A stretch of 64,000 nucleotides of DNA from Claveliimonas acetigenes (GCF_025567385.1 NZ_JAOQJU010000003.1:1-64000), one strand, 5' to 3'. Numbered from the stretch's first letter, positions 15,567-24,754 are shown. Notes: generated by a model not told the origin, from the sequence alone. Made by a program: numbers and translations.

Positions 15567-15995
15567 TTAAAATTTCAGTTCTTCCGGCTTCTGAGCCTGC
15601 TGTTTGTGCTCTGGACCAGCATATACATGAAGTTTCTTAATCATGGATCTTCCTAAAGGCCCTTTTGGAAGCATTCCTTTTACTGCGAGTTCAATAACTT
15701 TCTCCGGCTTCTTATCCATCATCTCTGCCAGAGTAGTTTCTTTCATTCCTCCGACATATTCGGAATGATTATAATAAATCTTCTGGCTGAGTTTCTTACC
15801 TGTAACTTTTACCTTCTCTGCATTTACAATTACTACATAATCACCTGTGTCGATATGTGGTGTAAACTCAGGCTTATTCTTTCCTCTTAAAACCTTAGCA
15901 ACTTCTGATGCTAAACGTCCTAATGTATATTCTGCAGCGTCAACTACATACCATTTTCTTTCAATCTTGTCTGGACTAGCCATATAAGTCTTCAT
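15567..15995 (-). CDS. rplM: 50S ribosomal protein L13
   Basis: A 142-residue large-subunit protein with the typical N-terminus KTYMASPDKIERKWYVVDAA. Core motifs are ASEVAKVLRGKNKPEFTPH and DYVVIVNAEKVKVTGKK, and MLPKGPLGRSMIKKLHVYAG near the C-terminus is diagnostic. An AGGAGGG site precedes the ATG. It heads the rplM-rpsI operon behind a strong consensus promoter and a leader of about 110 nt. Confidence 0.99.
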   Translation of the reverse strand: MKTYMASPDKIERKWYVVDAAEYTLGRLASEVAKVLRGKNKPEFTPHIDTGDYVVIVNAEKVKVTGKKLSQKIYYNHSEYVGGMKETTLAEMMDKKPEKVIELAVKGMLPKGPLGRSMIKKLHVYAGPEHKQQAQKPEELKF

Positions 15996-15999
15996 TGGT

Positions 16000-16085
16000 T
16001 TCCCTCCTGTGAATCGTTACATCTCTTTACTTTACTAAAATAGTTTATATTGAAATCAGCTGCCTCCGGGGCTTTGGTTGCAAAC
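16000..16085 (-). promoter_or_regulatory. Possible ribosomal protein L13 leader RNA
   Basis: The 5' leader of rplM contains a compact foldable stretch (GTTTGCAACC ... AAGCCCCGGAGGCAGCTG) between the promoter and the start codon. An autoregulatory L13 leader is known in Firmicutes at this position. The match here is by place and general form only. Confidence 0.35.
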
Positions 16086-16111
16086 TGTTTCTCTTTTTGT
16101 CATGCTGTTTT

Positions 16112-16140
16112 ATTATATTATACGCATCCACGTGTGTCAA
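16112..16140 (-). promoter_or_regulatory. Consensus sigma-A promoter of rplM-rpsI
   Basis: TTGACA (16,135-16,140) and TATAAT (16,112-16,117) on the minus strand are separated by exactly 17 bp. A strong promoter fits ribosomal protein expression. Confidence 0.88.
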
Positions 16141-16278
16141 CCATTTTCTTTCAAATTTCACAAGGTTTTTTGTCGGTTTTTTGCTGATTTCTGTATTCCT
16201 TTTTCTTTTTCTGTGATAAACTAAATAAAGATGTTGAGGCAGAAGTTCTCAACTATGATGAAAGCGAGGTTTTTATTT

Positions 16279-17592
16279 ATGTGGGCTTATAACAGTGTAT
16301 TTTATCAAATATATCCCATCGGATTCTGCGGCGCTCCCACCTGCAACGACGGTGAATGCGTCCCCCGCATCCGGAAACTTATGGAATGGAGCGATTATTT
16401 TAAGGAACTTGGTATTGATTCTATTCTGCTGAACCCTATTTTTGAATCAGACAACCATGGATATGATACAAGGGATTTCAAGAATATCGACTGCCGTCTC
16501 GGAACGAACAAAGACTTTGCCGATGTCTGCAAGGATCTCCATGAACATAAAGTAAAAATTGTCCTGGACGGTGTTTTTAATCATGTAGGGCGCGGCTTTT
16601 GGGCTTTCAAAGATGTACAGGAAAAGAAATGGGATTCTCCATACAAAGATTGGTTTCACATCAATTTTGACGGCAACAGCCAATATAATGACGGTTTCTG
16701 GTATGAAGGCTGGGAAGGTCATTTTGAACTGGTTAAATTAAATCTTCAGAACCCTGCCGTCGTGGATTATCTTCTGGACTGCGTAAAATTCTGGGTAGAT
16801 ACGTTCGATATTGACGGCTTGAGGCTTGATGTTGCCTATAGTCTGGATCATAATTTTATGCGCAGGCTCCGCTCATTCACACAGGAACTGAAGCCGGGTT
16901 TTGCCCTGATTGGAGAAGTATTGTTTGGCGACTATAATCTAATTGTAAATGACGAGATGCTGCACAGTTGTACGAACTATGAATGCTATAAGGGTATTTT
17001 CTCCAGTTTTAATTCTATGAATATGTTTGAAATTGCCCATTCTCTCCATCGCCAGTATGGTGCGGATCAGTGGTGTATTTATCGCGGCAAGCATTTGATG
17101 AGTTTCGTAGATAACCACGATGTAACCAGACTTGCCAGCATCCTTACGAATAAGAACCATATCCCACTTGCATATGGTCTGTTATTTGGTATGCCGGGAA
17201 TCCCTTGTCTCTATTACGGAAGCGAATGGGGCGAAGAAGGGGTAAAGGCTCCTGACAATGATTATGCACTCCGTCCATGCTTTGAGAAGCCGGAGCCAAA
17301 TGAATTGACAGAATTAATAAAACAACTAATTGCCATCCGCCAAAGCAGCGATGCTCTCTGCAACGGAAGCTACCGCAATGTAGTTCTCACCAATCATCAG
17401 CTGGTATTTGAACGTATGTCTGATAAAGAGAAAATCCTGGTGGCAATCAATGCTTCCGGGGATGCTTTTACAGCTAACCACGGGGACTTAAACGGCCATA
17501 TGACAGAGCTGCTGTCGGATAAAGAAATCTGCTTAACCGGGCAGCTTGAAATGGAGCCGTACAGCATCCAATACCTGAGGATAAATGAATGA
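16279..17592 (+). CDS. GH13 alpha-amylase family glycosidase
   Basis: A 437-residue cytoplasmic (no signal peptide) glycoside hydrolase of family 13, probably acting on short alpha-glucans such as maltodextrins. The four conserved regions are clear: DGVFNH at about 97-102, GLRLDVA at 180-186 with the nucleophile Asp184, GEV with the acid Glu213, and FVDNHD ending at Asp281. The start at 16,279 (MWAYNSVFYQIYPIGFCGAP) is chosen because the family usually begins here and GAGG lies upstream; earlier in-frame ATGs add an unlikely leader. It is followed after 27 bp by a sugar kinase. Exact specificity (neopullulanase, cyclomaltodextrinase or glucosidase) cannot be read from sequence. Confidence 0.93.
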   Translation: MWAYNSVFYQIYPIGFCGAPTCNDGECVPRIRKLMEWSDYFKELGIDSILLNPIFESDNHGYDTRDFKNIDCRLGTNKDFADVCKDLHEHKVKIVLDGVFNHVGRGFWAFKDVQEKKWDSPYKDWFHINFDGNSQYNDGFWYEGWEGHFELVKLNLQNPAVVDYLLDCVKFWVDTFDIDGLRLDVAYSLDHNFMRRLRSFTQELKPGFALIGEVLFGDYNLIVNDEMLHSCTNYECYKGIFSSFNSMNMFEIAHSLHRQYGADQWCIYRGKHLMSFVDNHDVTRLASILTNKNHIPLAYGLLFGMPGIPCLYYGSEWGEEGVKAPDNDYALRPCFEKPEPNELTELIKQLIAIRQSSDALCNGSYRNVVLTNHQLVFERMSDKEKILVAINASGDAFTANHGDLNGHMTELLSDKEICLTGQLEMEPYSIQYLRINE

Positions 17593-17619
17593 AAATAGAA
17601 AAAGAAAGGTCGTGACAAT

Positions 17620-18576
17620 ATGGAAAGGAAAACGGATTTTATTCTCATAGGAGCTGCCATCCTGGATGTTCTTGCGCAGCCTGTAAGCGCAGATGTATTT
17701 ACTTCCGGCTCCCTTGCTGCAGGTAAAGTCACCATGAACACCGGCGGAGACGCCATGAACGAAGCCTCCGTCCTGGCAGGACTTGGCGCTTCCGTCCGCC
17801 TGGTAAGCAAAATCGGGCAGGACGCGGCAGGAACCCAAGTCATAAAAGCCTGCCAAAGCTCTCACATTGACACGGCCTTTATAATAGAAGATTCTTCTAT
17901 TGATACGGGGATAAATATTGTCCTGGTTGACGGACAGGGTGAACGGCATTTTATTACTTCGCCAAACGGAAGCCTTCGGAAACTCTCTCTGCCGGATATC
18001 CCTGCAGAAGCTCTGAAAAACGGAAAATATCTTTGTTTCGCCAGTATTTTTGTCTCCCCTGCTTTTGATAATCATGCCATGAAACAATTATTCGAAAAAG
18101 CAAAAGCGCAGGGTCTGCAGGGTCTTATTCTCTGCGCTGATATGACAAAATGCAAAAACGGCGAGACTCTCACGGATATGAAAGAAAGTCTCGCACTGTT
18201 AGATTACATTTTCCCTAATTACGAAGAAGCTTCTCTTCTTACCGGCCTTGCCGACTGGGATGAGATTGCCGATGCATTCTTGTCCTGCGGCGTAAAGCAT
18301 GTCATCCTGAAAGCAGGCGCAAAGGGCTGCTTTATCAAGACTGCTGACCAGCGTTATTGGATCGACGCTTATCCATATGCAGACTGCATTGACACCACTG
18401 GCGCCGGAGATACCTTTACCGCATGCTTCCTCTATGCTTTGCATTTAGGGATGTCCCTGCCAGATTGCGGGAAATTCGCCAATGCGGGGGCATCTATCTG
18501 TATTGAGGCGGTGGGAGCCGCCGGGAAAATCAAGGATGCTGCCCAAATATTTGACCGTTTCCAATCCATGTCTTAA
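17620..18576 (+). CDS. PfkB/ribokinase family carbohydrate kinase
   Basis: A 318-residue ATP-dependent sugar or nucleoside kinase. The N-terminal glycine motif appears as NTGGDAMNEASVLAGLGASV (about residues 33-52). The second PfkB signature DTTGAGDTFTACFLYAL (about 257-273) contains the catalytic Asp. A GTCGTGACAATATGG start region gives only a weak ribosome binding site (AAAGAAAGG 10 nt upstream). It closely follows the GH13 gene on the same strand, so the pair may handle a released sugar, but the substrate is not identifiable. Confidence 0.93.
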   Translation: MERKTDFILIGAAILDVLAQPVSADVFTSGSLAAGKVTMNTGGDAMNEASVLAGLGASVRLVSKIGQDAAGTQVIKACQSSHIDTAFIIEDSSIDTGINIVLVDGQGERHFITSPNGSLRKLSLPDIPAEALKNGKYLCFASIFVSPAFDNHAMKQLFEKAKAQGLQGLILCADMTKCKNGETLTDMKESLALLDYIFPNYEEASLLTGLADWDEIADAFLSCGVKHVILKAGAKGCFIKTADQRYWIDAYPYADCIDTTGAGDTFTACFLYALHLGMSLPDCGKFANAGASICIEAVGAAGKIKDAAQIFDRFQSMS

Positions 18577-18594
18577 TCCCGGGCGGCTTTCCCG

Positions 18595-19104
18595 CTATTC
18601 TTTCACCAGTACCTTCTGGATTTCTGCAATATACATTGTATGGTAATCCTTATCCGGATACCACTTTGCATCATTCTCCGGAGCGTCAAAACACTCCGGC
18701 TTCATTTCCTGATGGTACAGTTTTTTACACACAAAAATCATCTCTGCTTCTTCCACTCCTGCCGTCCCGTCTGTATAAAACGGATGAAGTCCTGCCAGTT
18801 CCCATTTATTCTTCACTTCTCTGCCGGAGATGCTTCCGCAGATATTCAAAGCTTTCCGCTCGGTTTCCGGAAGGAAAGAAAGGGTGAAAATCTCTGCCCT
18901 GTCCACGAATTCTTTTGTATATCTCTGAGGACGAATGTATGCAGTGGCTACCTTCTTCCCCCACATAATACCAAGCCCGCCCCAGCTTGCCGTCATAGTG
19001 TTGGACCCTTCTTTATTTCCCGCCGTAATCAACATCCACTGTTTTGCTATTTTATCAAACGGGTTGAAGGATAATTCATCAATTGCTATTTCTTTAAATG
19101 CCAT
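18595..19104 (-). CDS. Flavin reductase family protein
   Basis: A 169-residue FMN-binding split-barrel protein. The segment WMLITAGNKEGSNTMTASWG (about residues 23-42) and VATAYIRPQRYTKEFVDRAE are typical of the flavin reductase-like domain that binds FMN. Such proteins in anaerobes often reduce flavin or act as NAD(P)H:FMN oxidoreductases. It is convergent with the sugar kinase (19 bp apart) and the ATG has an AGGAGG site. The substrate is unknown. Confidence 0.9.
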   Translation of the reverse strand: MAFKEIAIDELSFNPFDKIAKQWMLITAGNKEGSNTMTASWGGLGIMWGKKVATAYIRPQRYTKEFVDRAEIFTLSFLPETERKALNICGSISGREVKNKWELAGLHPFYTDGTAGVEEAEMIFVCKKLYHQEMKPECFDAPENDAKWYPDKDYHTMYIAEIQKVLVKE

Positions 19105-19147
19105 TTTCCTGTCCTCCTGTAAATCCTGTCTTACTGCTTATTTTACA

Positions 19148-19340
19148 TTACCATTCACAGCACCCCACCAGCATACGCACTCGTCGCATCTTCGATGCTC
19201 CAGTCCCGCTCCTGGCGGAGCTAAGACTGCTTATGCGGGTGGGGTGACTGCTCCACAGTCCTGATTTGGAATCCCAGATATTTTCTTACGTGCAAGCACG
19301 ACGAATCTATCTGGGATTTCAAATCGGCTGTGAATGGTAA
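19148..19340. repeat. Structured interspersed repeat with terminal inverted repeats, copy A
   Basis: This 193-bp unit is bounded by TTACCATTCACAG and CTGTGAATGGTAA. Inside, CACCCCACC (19,161) pairs with GGTGGGGTG (19,238), enclosing GCATC TTC GATGC and CTCC/GGAG hairpins. GACTG CTCCA CAGTC follows, then a long arm with GATTTGGAATCCCAGATA at 19,263 against TATCTGGGATTTCAAATC ending at 19,325 around a CGTGC AA GCACG tip. It abuts the tyrS stop codon. No coding potential is seen. It looks like a MITE or a repeat-encoded structured RNA. Confidence 0.9.
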
Positions 19341-20564
19341 CTATTTTACAATTACTTTCCGGAAATTTTTCTTGCCTTTCTTCAAAACAAGACCTTCTCC
19401 CTTCATTTCTTCTGCAGTAAAAGCCTGATAAATATCCGTCACCTTCTCCCCCTCAACGGCAACACCGCCCTGCTGAACCGCACGTCTTGCCTCGGATTTG
19501 GAAGAAACCAGCCCACTCTTTACCAGCATAGTCAGGATATCAATCTTGCCATCCGCCATATCCTCTTCTGTCAATTCTGCAGTCGGCATATCTGCTGCCG
19601 CTCCCTGGCTGAACAGCGCTCTTGCTGCGTCCTGCGCTTTTTTCGCTTCCTCTTCTCCATGAACCAGCTTCGTCAGCTCATAAGCCAGAATTTCTTTCGC
19701 CGTATTAAGCTGTGCCCCTTCCCAGGAATCCATTTTATCAATCTCCTCCAACGGAAGGAACGTCAGCATACGGATACATTTCAACACATCTGCATCAGCC
19801 ACATTTCTCCAATACTGATAAAAATCAAATGGTGAAGTCTTGTTGGGATCAAGCCATACTGCGCCACTCTGGGTCTTTCCCATCTTCTTTCCTTCCGAAT
19901 TAAGAAGCAGCGTAATTGTCATAGCGCTTGCATCCTTTCCCAATTTCCGACGGATCAGTTCTGTACCGCCCAGCATATTACTCCACTGGTCATCTCCGCC
20001 AAATTGCAGATTACATCCGTATTTCTGGAACAATGCATAGAAATCATAACTCTGCATAATCATATAGTTAAATTCCAGGAAACTCAAGCCTTTTTCCATT
20101 CTCTGCTTATAGCACTCTGCCGTCAGCATACGGTTTACGCTAAAGTGCGCTCCCACCTCCCGGAGGACGTCGATATAATTCAAATCCATCAGCCAATCCG
20201 CATTATTTACCATAAGAGCCTTTCCATCAGAAAAATCAATAAAACGGCTCATCTGCTTTTTAAAGCACTCACAATTATGCTGAATTGTCTCCGGCGTCAT
20301 CATCTGACGCATATCTGTTCTTCCCGAAGGATCTCCAATCATGGCAGTACCTCCACCAATCAGGGCAATCGGTTTGTTCCCCGCTTCCTGCAGACGCTTC
20401 ATCAGGCAAAGCGCCATAAAATGTCCCACATGAAGGCTGTCTGCCGTCGGATCGAACCCGATATAGAAGGTTGCCTTTCCATTATTCACCAGGTCTCTGA
20501 TAACTTCTTCATCTGTTACCTGCGCGATTAGTCCCCGTGCCTGTAATTCTTCATAAATTCCCAT
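19341..20564 (-). CDS. tyrS: Tyrosyl-tRNA synthetase
   Basis: A 407-residue class I aminoacyl-tRNA synthetase that charges tRNA-Tyr. The HIGH-type motif is in GFDPTADSLHVGHFMALCLM (HVGH, about residues 45-48), the KMSKS-type motif is KMGKT (about 230-234), and the C-terminal S4-like RNA-binding domain includes SEARRAVQQGGVAVEGEKV. Length and order are normal for the bacterial TyrS type. An AGGAGAGG site precedes the ATG. Expression is governed by a T-box leader with a Tyr specifier codon and a terminator. Confidence 0.99.
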   Translation of the reverse strand: MGIYEELQARGLIAQVTDEEVIRDLVNNGKATFYIGFDPTADSLHVGHFMALCLMKRLQEAGNKPIALIGGGTAMIGDPSGRTDMRQMMTPETIQHNCECFKKQMSRFIDFSDGKALMVNNADWLMDLNYIDVLREVGAHFSVNRMLTAECYKQRMEKGLSFLEFNYMIMQSYDFYALFQKYGCNLQFGGDDQWSNMLGGTELIRRKLGKDASAMTITLLLNSEGKKMGKTQSGAVWLDPNKTSPFDFYQYWRNVADADVLKCIRMLTFLPLEEIDKMDSWEGAQLNTAKEILAYELTKLVHGEEEAKKAQDAARALFSQGAAADMPTAELTEEDMADGKIDILTMLVKSGLVSSKSEARRAVQQGGVAVEGEKVTDIYQAFTAEEMKGEGLVLKKGKKNFRKVIVK

Positions 20565-20654
20565 TGTCTTTCCTCTCCTTTATCTTTTCCTTGTCTTTAT
20601 ACCCCGGGCGCCTATGCCGCTTTCCTTCCAATTGCGTGCTGACGTACCTTGCCT

Positions 20655-20965
20655 TTACGTAAAAACGTCTCGCCCTTATACTAAATAAGGACGAGACGTT
20701 ATTCCCGTGGTACCACCTTGTTTTACTGATGATTCTCATCACCAGCCTCTGTAAGCTGCTATTACAGCCCATGCACGATAACGTGTGCCTTACGTCGCCG
20801 CCTACTGTCTTCTGGTCTGAATCCCTGATTTCGGGGCGAAGCTCCAAGATGTATTCGCAGTTGGTTCTTTCATGCGCCTCTCATCATCCGGCTGCTTTCT
20901 GTATGGGGGTCCCGACTGCTACTTCTTCTTTTCTAAGCCTTTTTGTTCTCTTCACTTGACTGAAA
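20655..20965 (-). promoter_or_regulatory. T-box riboswitch for tyrS
   Basis: On the minus strand the leader has a candidate specifier TAC (Tyr; 20,851-20,853) in GAATACATC. The conserved T-box sequence AAGGTGGTACCACGGG is at 20,704-20,719. A strong terminator with arms AACGTCTCG and CGAGACGTT lies at 20,664-20,700, followed by T residues. Uncharged tRNA-Tyr should pair with the specifier and the T-box bulge and favour the antiterminator. Confidence 0.93.
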
Positions 20966-20993
20966 TACTAACGTATTTTTGTAACTTTGTCAA
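20965..20993 (-). promoter_or_regulatory. Promoter of the tyrS T-box transcript
   Basis: TTGACA (20,988-20,993) and TAGTAT (20,965-20,970) on the minus strand are 17 bp apart, directly upstream of the T-box leader. Confidence 0.8.
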
Positions 20994-21006
20994 GATACCA
21001 ATCAGC

Positions 21007-21894
21007 TTACTGTTCATTTTTTAATTGTTGGACAGTCTCTAAAGGCAATCCGATTTTTTCAGAAATCGTCTGGACATCCAGAACATCCAGCAGATTTCTT
21101 GCATTTTCAATTTTCGCTTTGTTGATGCCCTGGCTAATACCCTGACTAACACCTTGACTTATCCCTTGGCTAATTCCCTTATCAATCAACATTTCTCCAA
21201 GTCTTGTCATACTGATTTCCTCCAAAAATTCTTCTAACTCTTCCTTTGATAAAAATTTGTCTGTCATAGCATAAAGCACCGCCTCGATCTTTCTAATATC
21301 CTCTTCGGAGACTGCCGTGGCTTCACGAATAAGTTGAAAAGCTGTACGCATACGCTCCTTCTGTGTCATTTTGCCGCTCATAAGAGGAGAGAGCATTAAC
21401 GGAACCAAATCTTCCTTTGTGAGAACCTGCCCTTCTTTTAATTTCTGCTGTAGTCTGGAAAATAGCCAGTCTGCGTTTTGATCTCGCATGATAATGGGAA
21501 TAATGCGGTATGTATTCACCCCTTCTGTATACTCGGTTACGGGATTTAAAATATTTCCAGAAAAGAGTACATAAGTGGTAACCGATACTTTGTGCTGATA
21601 GCTTGTTACTGCCTCATACATACGAAAACGCTTCAGTCCGTCAATTCCCTCGTTGGTACTTTGAAACTCAAAATGCTTCCAGGTTCCGTTCTCCATAATT
21701 AGAGTAAAATCCTGAAACATCTTTTTGGCTTCCAGGTAAATGTTCTCGGTTGGGCCATAACCGACGACCTTTTCCGTAATGCCAAGCCAGGGGAGCAATA
21801 CTTTTGAAAATTCTCGCATGGCTGTTTTTAATACTATGTCCTCATGCTGTTCCAAAGAGTTTGTTTTTTCTTTTAAGCTGTCGTGTTTCTCCAT
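21007..21894 (-). CDS. Rpn family recombination-promoting nuclease / PD-(D/E)XK protein
   Basis: A 295-residue protein of the Rpn/YhgA-like group of PD-(D/E)XK nucleases. The core segment is DFTLIMENGTWKHFEFQSTN (about residues 61-80), with the Asp and a Glu-x-Gln as likely metal ligands. A hallmark C-terminal repeat GISQGISQGVSQGISQGINK (about 246-265) precedes the last helix. These proteins are often annotated as transposases, and some promote RecA-independent recombination. The gene stands alone between the tyrS promoter and a truncated copy of the interspersed repeat. The start has an AAGGAAGG site. Confidence 0.9.
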   Translation of the reverse strand: MEKHDSLKEKTNSLEQHEDIVLKTAMREFSKVLLPWLGITEKVVGYGPTENIYLEAKKMFQDFTLIMENGTWKHFEFQSTNEGIDGLKRFRMYEAVTSYQHKVSVTTYVLFSGNILNPVTEYTEGVNTYRIIPIIMRDQNADWLFSRLQQKLKEGQVLTKEDLVPLMLSPLMSGKMTQKERMRTAFQLIREATAVSEEDIRKIEAVLYAMTDKFLSKEELEEFLEEISMTRLGEMLIDKGISQGISQGVSQGISQGINKAKIENARNLLDVLDVQTISEKIGLPLETVQQLKNEQ

Positions 21895-22019
21895 AGACCT
21901 TCCTTTCTGTGAAATTGTACAGAGAAACTATCTGATTATAACTATAGCAAAATATTGCGGTTCAGGCAATGGTTTTAGAATCTTTTTAGTTACAGTGTTT
22001 GTGCTGTGAGTTTCTGCTG

Positions 22020-22072
22020 TTACCATTCACAACACCCCACCAACATGCGCATTCGTCACATCTTCGATGCTT
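22020..22072. repeat. Truncated copy B of the interspersed repeat
   Basis: GTTACCATTCACAACACCCCACC begins a copy of the repeat at 19,148. The match continues through CTTCGATGCT and then stops at about 22,072, with no right half nearby. It lies upstream of the Rpn-type gene. Confidence 0.85.
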
Positions 22073-22321
22073 CAAATAATTAGGAAAATTCCTGAAAACA
22101 GGTTGACCCTTACTTAAGAAAAATGTAGAAATATAATCTTGATATTTAACAGGAAATTATCATAGGTTCTCTGTACAGACCATCATCTGTAAAATACAGT
22201 CTACCTTAAAATTATGTAAACGTCAAGGTCAATTTCGTTGGTGCCGCTTTAAAGATAACACAGGAATTGAAAATCTTCATGTTGCCCTGTATAATTAGGG
22301 GAGAATAAATTATAAATTGGA
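22073..22321. other. Intergenic stretch without supported genes
   Basis: About 250 bp of AT-rich DNA follow the truncated repeat. I see no RNA gene or clear promoter here, apart from weak AT-rich boxes ahead of the next gene. Confidence 0.5.
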
Positions 22322-22780
22322 GTGAAAAAACAATTGAAAAACTACAAGTTAAGTTTTGATATTTGGGGACTGCTATTATTCTTGATAATTATGATACCTA
22401 ATTTTATTTGGTTTTCTATACCTGCGCCAAACGATGTGCTAAGAGCAGATTCGATTACAGAAGTGGTCGATACCATAGCCTCAATATGTCAGGTATTGAT
22501 GATTATTGCGCTTTGCATTTTTGTGAATAAAAGAAGCTATAAATTCCGCATGACTCCTTTGATAATTGCCGTGGTGATTTGCTGCTTATTATATTTTGCG
22601 AGTTGGATCGGGTATTATCTTGGTATGGTGAATACGGTTATCATATTGGGATTGACGGTTCCACCATGTTTGACATTTATGTTTTATGCCATTGACAGAA
22701 GGAACATGATAGCAGTAATTCCGATTTCTATTTTTACACTCTGTCATTTGATATACGGAGTAGCTAATTTTATCATTTGA
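22322..22780 (+). CDS. Hypothetical integral membrane protein
   Basis: A 152-residue protein with about five hydrophobic segments (for example LLLFLIIMIPNFIWFSIP at 18-35 and VVICCLLYFASWIGYYLG at 84-101). The reading frame begins with GTG right after GGAG; a TTG four codons on has better spacing, so the start is uncertain. I do not recognise a family. It may be a small multi-pass protein acquired with the AT-rich block that also holds the MarR and Old Yellow Enzyme genes. Confidence 0.65.
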   Translation: MKKQLKNYKLSFDIWGLLLFLIIMIPNFIWFSIPAPNDVLRADSITEVVDTIASICQVLMIIALCIFVNKRSYKFRMTPLIIAVVICCLLYFASWIGYYLGMVNTVIILGLTVPPCLTFMFYAIDRRNMIAVIPISIFTLCHLIYGVANFII

Positions 22781-22930
22781 TTTTTTATTGATTTGATAGA
22801 CAAAAATCTTCTTGTAAGACCGGGCACCATTTTGATTATCCGAGAAAAAGAATTAGTCTACGGATATATCTACACAGTTCTTATTATTAGCCAAAATAAT
22901 TCCTATCATGTATGGTTTAATGAATAAGGG

Positions 22931-22970
22931 TTGACAGACGTTCTTTTTTTTGATATGTTGTATATACAAC
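22931..22970 (+). promoter_or_regulatory. MarR promoter with overlapping palindromic operator
   Basis: TTGACA (22,931) and TATGTT (22,954) are 17 bp apart. The perfect 14-bp palindrome GTTGTATATACAAC at 22,957-22,970 covers the -10 box. The same core recurs before the Old Yellow Enzyme gene, so it is probably the MarR binding site, giving autorepression. Confidence 0.72.
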
Positions 22971-22990
22971 AGATGGAGGTGGATTGACTA

Positions 22991-23413
22991 ATGAGCAAAC
23001 GAGTAGATAACACTGTATGCCATTGTTTAAAAATGAGAAGAAGTGCAGAAAATGTAATACGATTCTACGATAATATTCTTGCGCCATGTGGCATAACGGT
23101 AAGACAGTACTCTTTGCTTAATGCTATATCCGAACACAGTGGTTGCAATGTTAGAATATTATCGGAAGCTACTTTACTTGACCGTTCTACTCTTACGAGG
23201 AGTTTAAAACCCCTTATTCAAGCTGGTTATATAAAAGACAATAAAGTTGCAGGTGCGAGAGATAGCGTATTGGAACTTACTGAAAAAGGTATTTCTGTAT
23301 GCAAGGAAGCTGCTAACTTATGGGAAAGTGCGCAACACCAATTTGAAGCAAAATTGGGCAAAGAACAGTTATCTGCATTTGAAAATACCTTAATACTTTT
23401 ACAAGATTTATAA
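22991..23413 (+). CDS. MarR family transcriptional regulator
   Basis: A 140-residue winged-helix regulator. The recognition region reads VRQYSLLNAISEHSGCNVRI, then LSEATLLDRSTLTRSLKPLI (about residues 37-76), and the wing lies in GARDSVLELTEKG. A GGAGGTGG site precedes the ATG. Members usually sense small phenolic or oxidising compounds and repress adjacent genes. The next gene on the same strand is a (broken) flavin oxidoreductase with the same operator core, which fits local control. Confidence 0.92.
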   Translation: MSKRVDNTVCHCLKMRRSAENVIRFYDNILAPCGITVRQYSLLNAISEHSGCNVRILSEATLLDRSTLTRSLKPLIQAGYIKDNKVAGARDSVLELTEKGISVCKEAANLWESAQHQFEAKLGKEQLSAFENTLILLQDL

Positions 23414-23459
23414 TTTTTTCAAGTATCTTTTATTTTATCGTACATAAAAGAGCATTTTT

Positions 23460-23473
23460 GTTGTATATACAAT
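23460..23473 (+). promoter_or_regulatory. Second MarR-type operator
   Basis: GTTGTATATACAAT at 23,460 repeats the 12-bp palindromic core TTGTATATACAA of the MarR promoter. It lies about 20 bp upstream of the oxidoreductase start. Confidence 0.7.
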
Positions 23474-23491
23474 ATTCAAGGAGGATTTTAT

Positions 23492-24571
23492 ATGTCAACA
23501 ATTATGTACACACCTTTCCATTTAAAAAACATTCAAGTTTCTAATCGCCTTGTAGCAAGTGCCATGTTTGAATATGGTGCAGATAATGGAAAAATCACCG
23601 AAAAAATCAAAGAGCGTTACTTAGCACTTGCAGACGGCGGATCTGGTCTGATTATTACAGGAATGCACGCGGTAAGTGCATCTGGTTCTGTTGCCCCGAT
23701 TATGGTCAATACCGAATATGACAATTATGTCGTTGACATGAGCAATATTGCCAATACAGTACACGAAAAAGGTGGAAAGATTATTGTTCAGTTGCAGCAC
23801 TGTGGAGGAAAGACAAGTACCGCAGAGGGTTATGACAAATTTGCCGTATGCGAAAAAAAAAGTTTCCGAAAACTGCATTTATCATGAAGCAACAAAAGAC
23901 GAATTACATAAAGTTGCTGTAGATTTTGCCAATTCTGCATTGAGATGTAAAGAAGCCGGAGTTGATGGAGTACAAATTCATGGGGCACATGGTTACTTAA
24001 TAAACTCTTTCCTTTCGCCTTCTACGAATTATCGTACAGATGAATATGGAGGGAAAATTGAAAATCGCGCCAGAATTTTATTTGAAGTGTATGACGCAAT
24101 TAGACGAGCCGTCGGAGATGACTTTATCATAGGAGTAAAATTTCCATTTAGTGATTTGAATGAAAATTCTATCAAACCGGAAGAATCTATTTTTGTCTGC
24201 AAGGAGCTTGAAAAGCGTGGAATAAATTTTATTGAGGTGTCCTCCGGAATGGTAATGGACAATTCTTCCGCGTCGTTTACCCCGGTTGTTCGCAATGATA
24301 ATCAAGCTCCTTTTTTAAAGTATGCTTCTCAACTTGCTTGTCAAGTAGCCATTCCTATTATAAGCGTTTGCGGGTATCGTACACCCGATATGGTTGAGAA
24401 AGCATTGTCCGAAACAAAAATATCTGCCGTATCTTTTGGTCGTCCACTTGTTAGAGAACCAAATCTTCCTAACCGTTGGAAAAAGACAGACGTCCTGCAA
24501 TGTGTATTTCTTGCAATCGTTGCTGTAATTCTTTGGGGGACAAAATTATTACTTGTCAAATTGCGAAATAA
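23492..24571 (+). pseudogene. Old Yellow Enzyme family NADH:flavin oxidoreductase, two frameshifts
   Basis: The protein begins MSTIMYTPFHLKNIQVSNRL and keeps to the family through IIVQLQHCGG. A run of nine A at 23,852-23,860 then shifts the frame; eight A would read on into VSENCIYHEATKDEL. The second piece has the family motifs GVDGVQIHGAHGYLINSFLS and VSFGRPLVREPNLPNRW. A further 1-base loss near 24,490 hides the expected Cys motif, which is seen in the third frame as RPAMCISCNRCC and stops at 24,571. These are flavoenzymes that reduce activated alkenes. Either the gene is dead or it carries sequence errors. The site of the first shift could also be phase-variable. Confidence 0.88.
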
Positions 24572-24754
24572 GGCAAAATACAGAGATGAACAATTTTCCT
24601 CTTTACCGTCCGAAATGCAAGCAGGAAACAAAGCGCGAACAGGCAGAAAAAGCGTCGTTGGTATCTTCCCAGTTTAGAAAGTGGACGTGCGGCTTGAACG
24701 CAAAAACATAGAGTCTATAGGCTTTCCAGAGGGAACCTTCCCATTTGGCTCCCC

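Noticed and set aside
21007..21894. Rpn-type protein as the active transposase of the 190-bp repeats
   Set aside because: A partial repeat lies nearby, but the gene is not flanked by two repeat ends, so there is no sequence support for the link.
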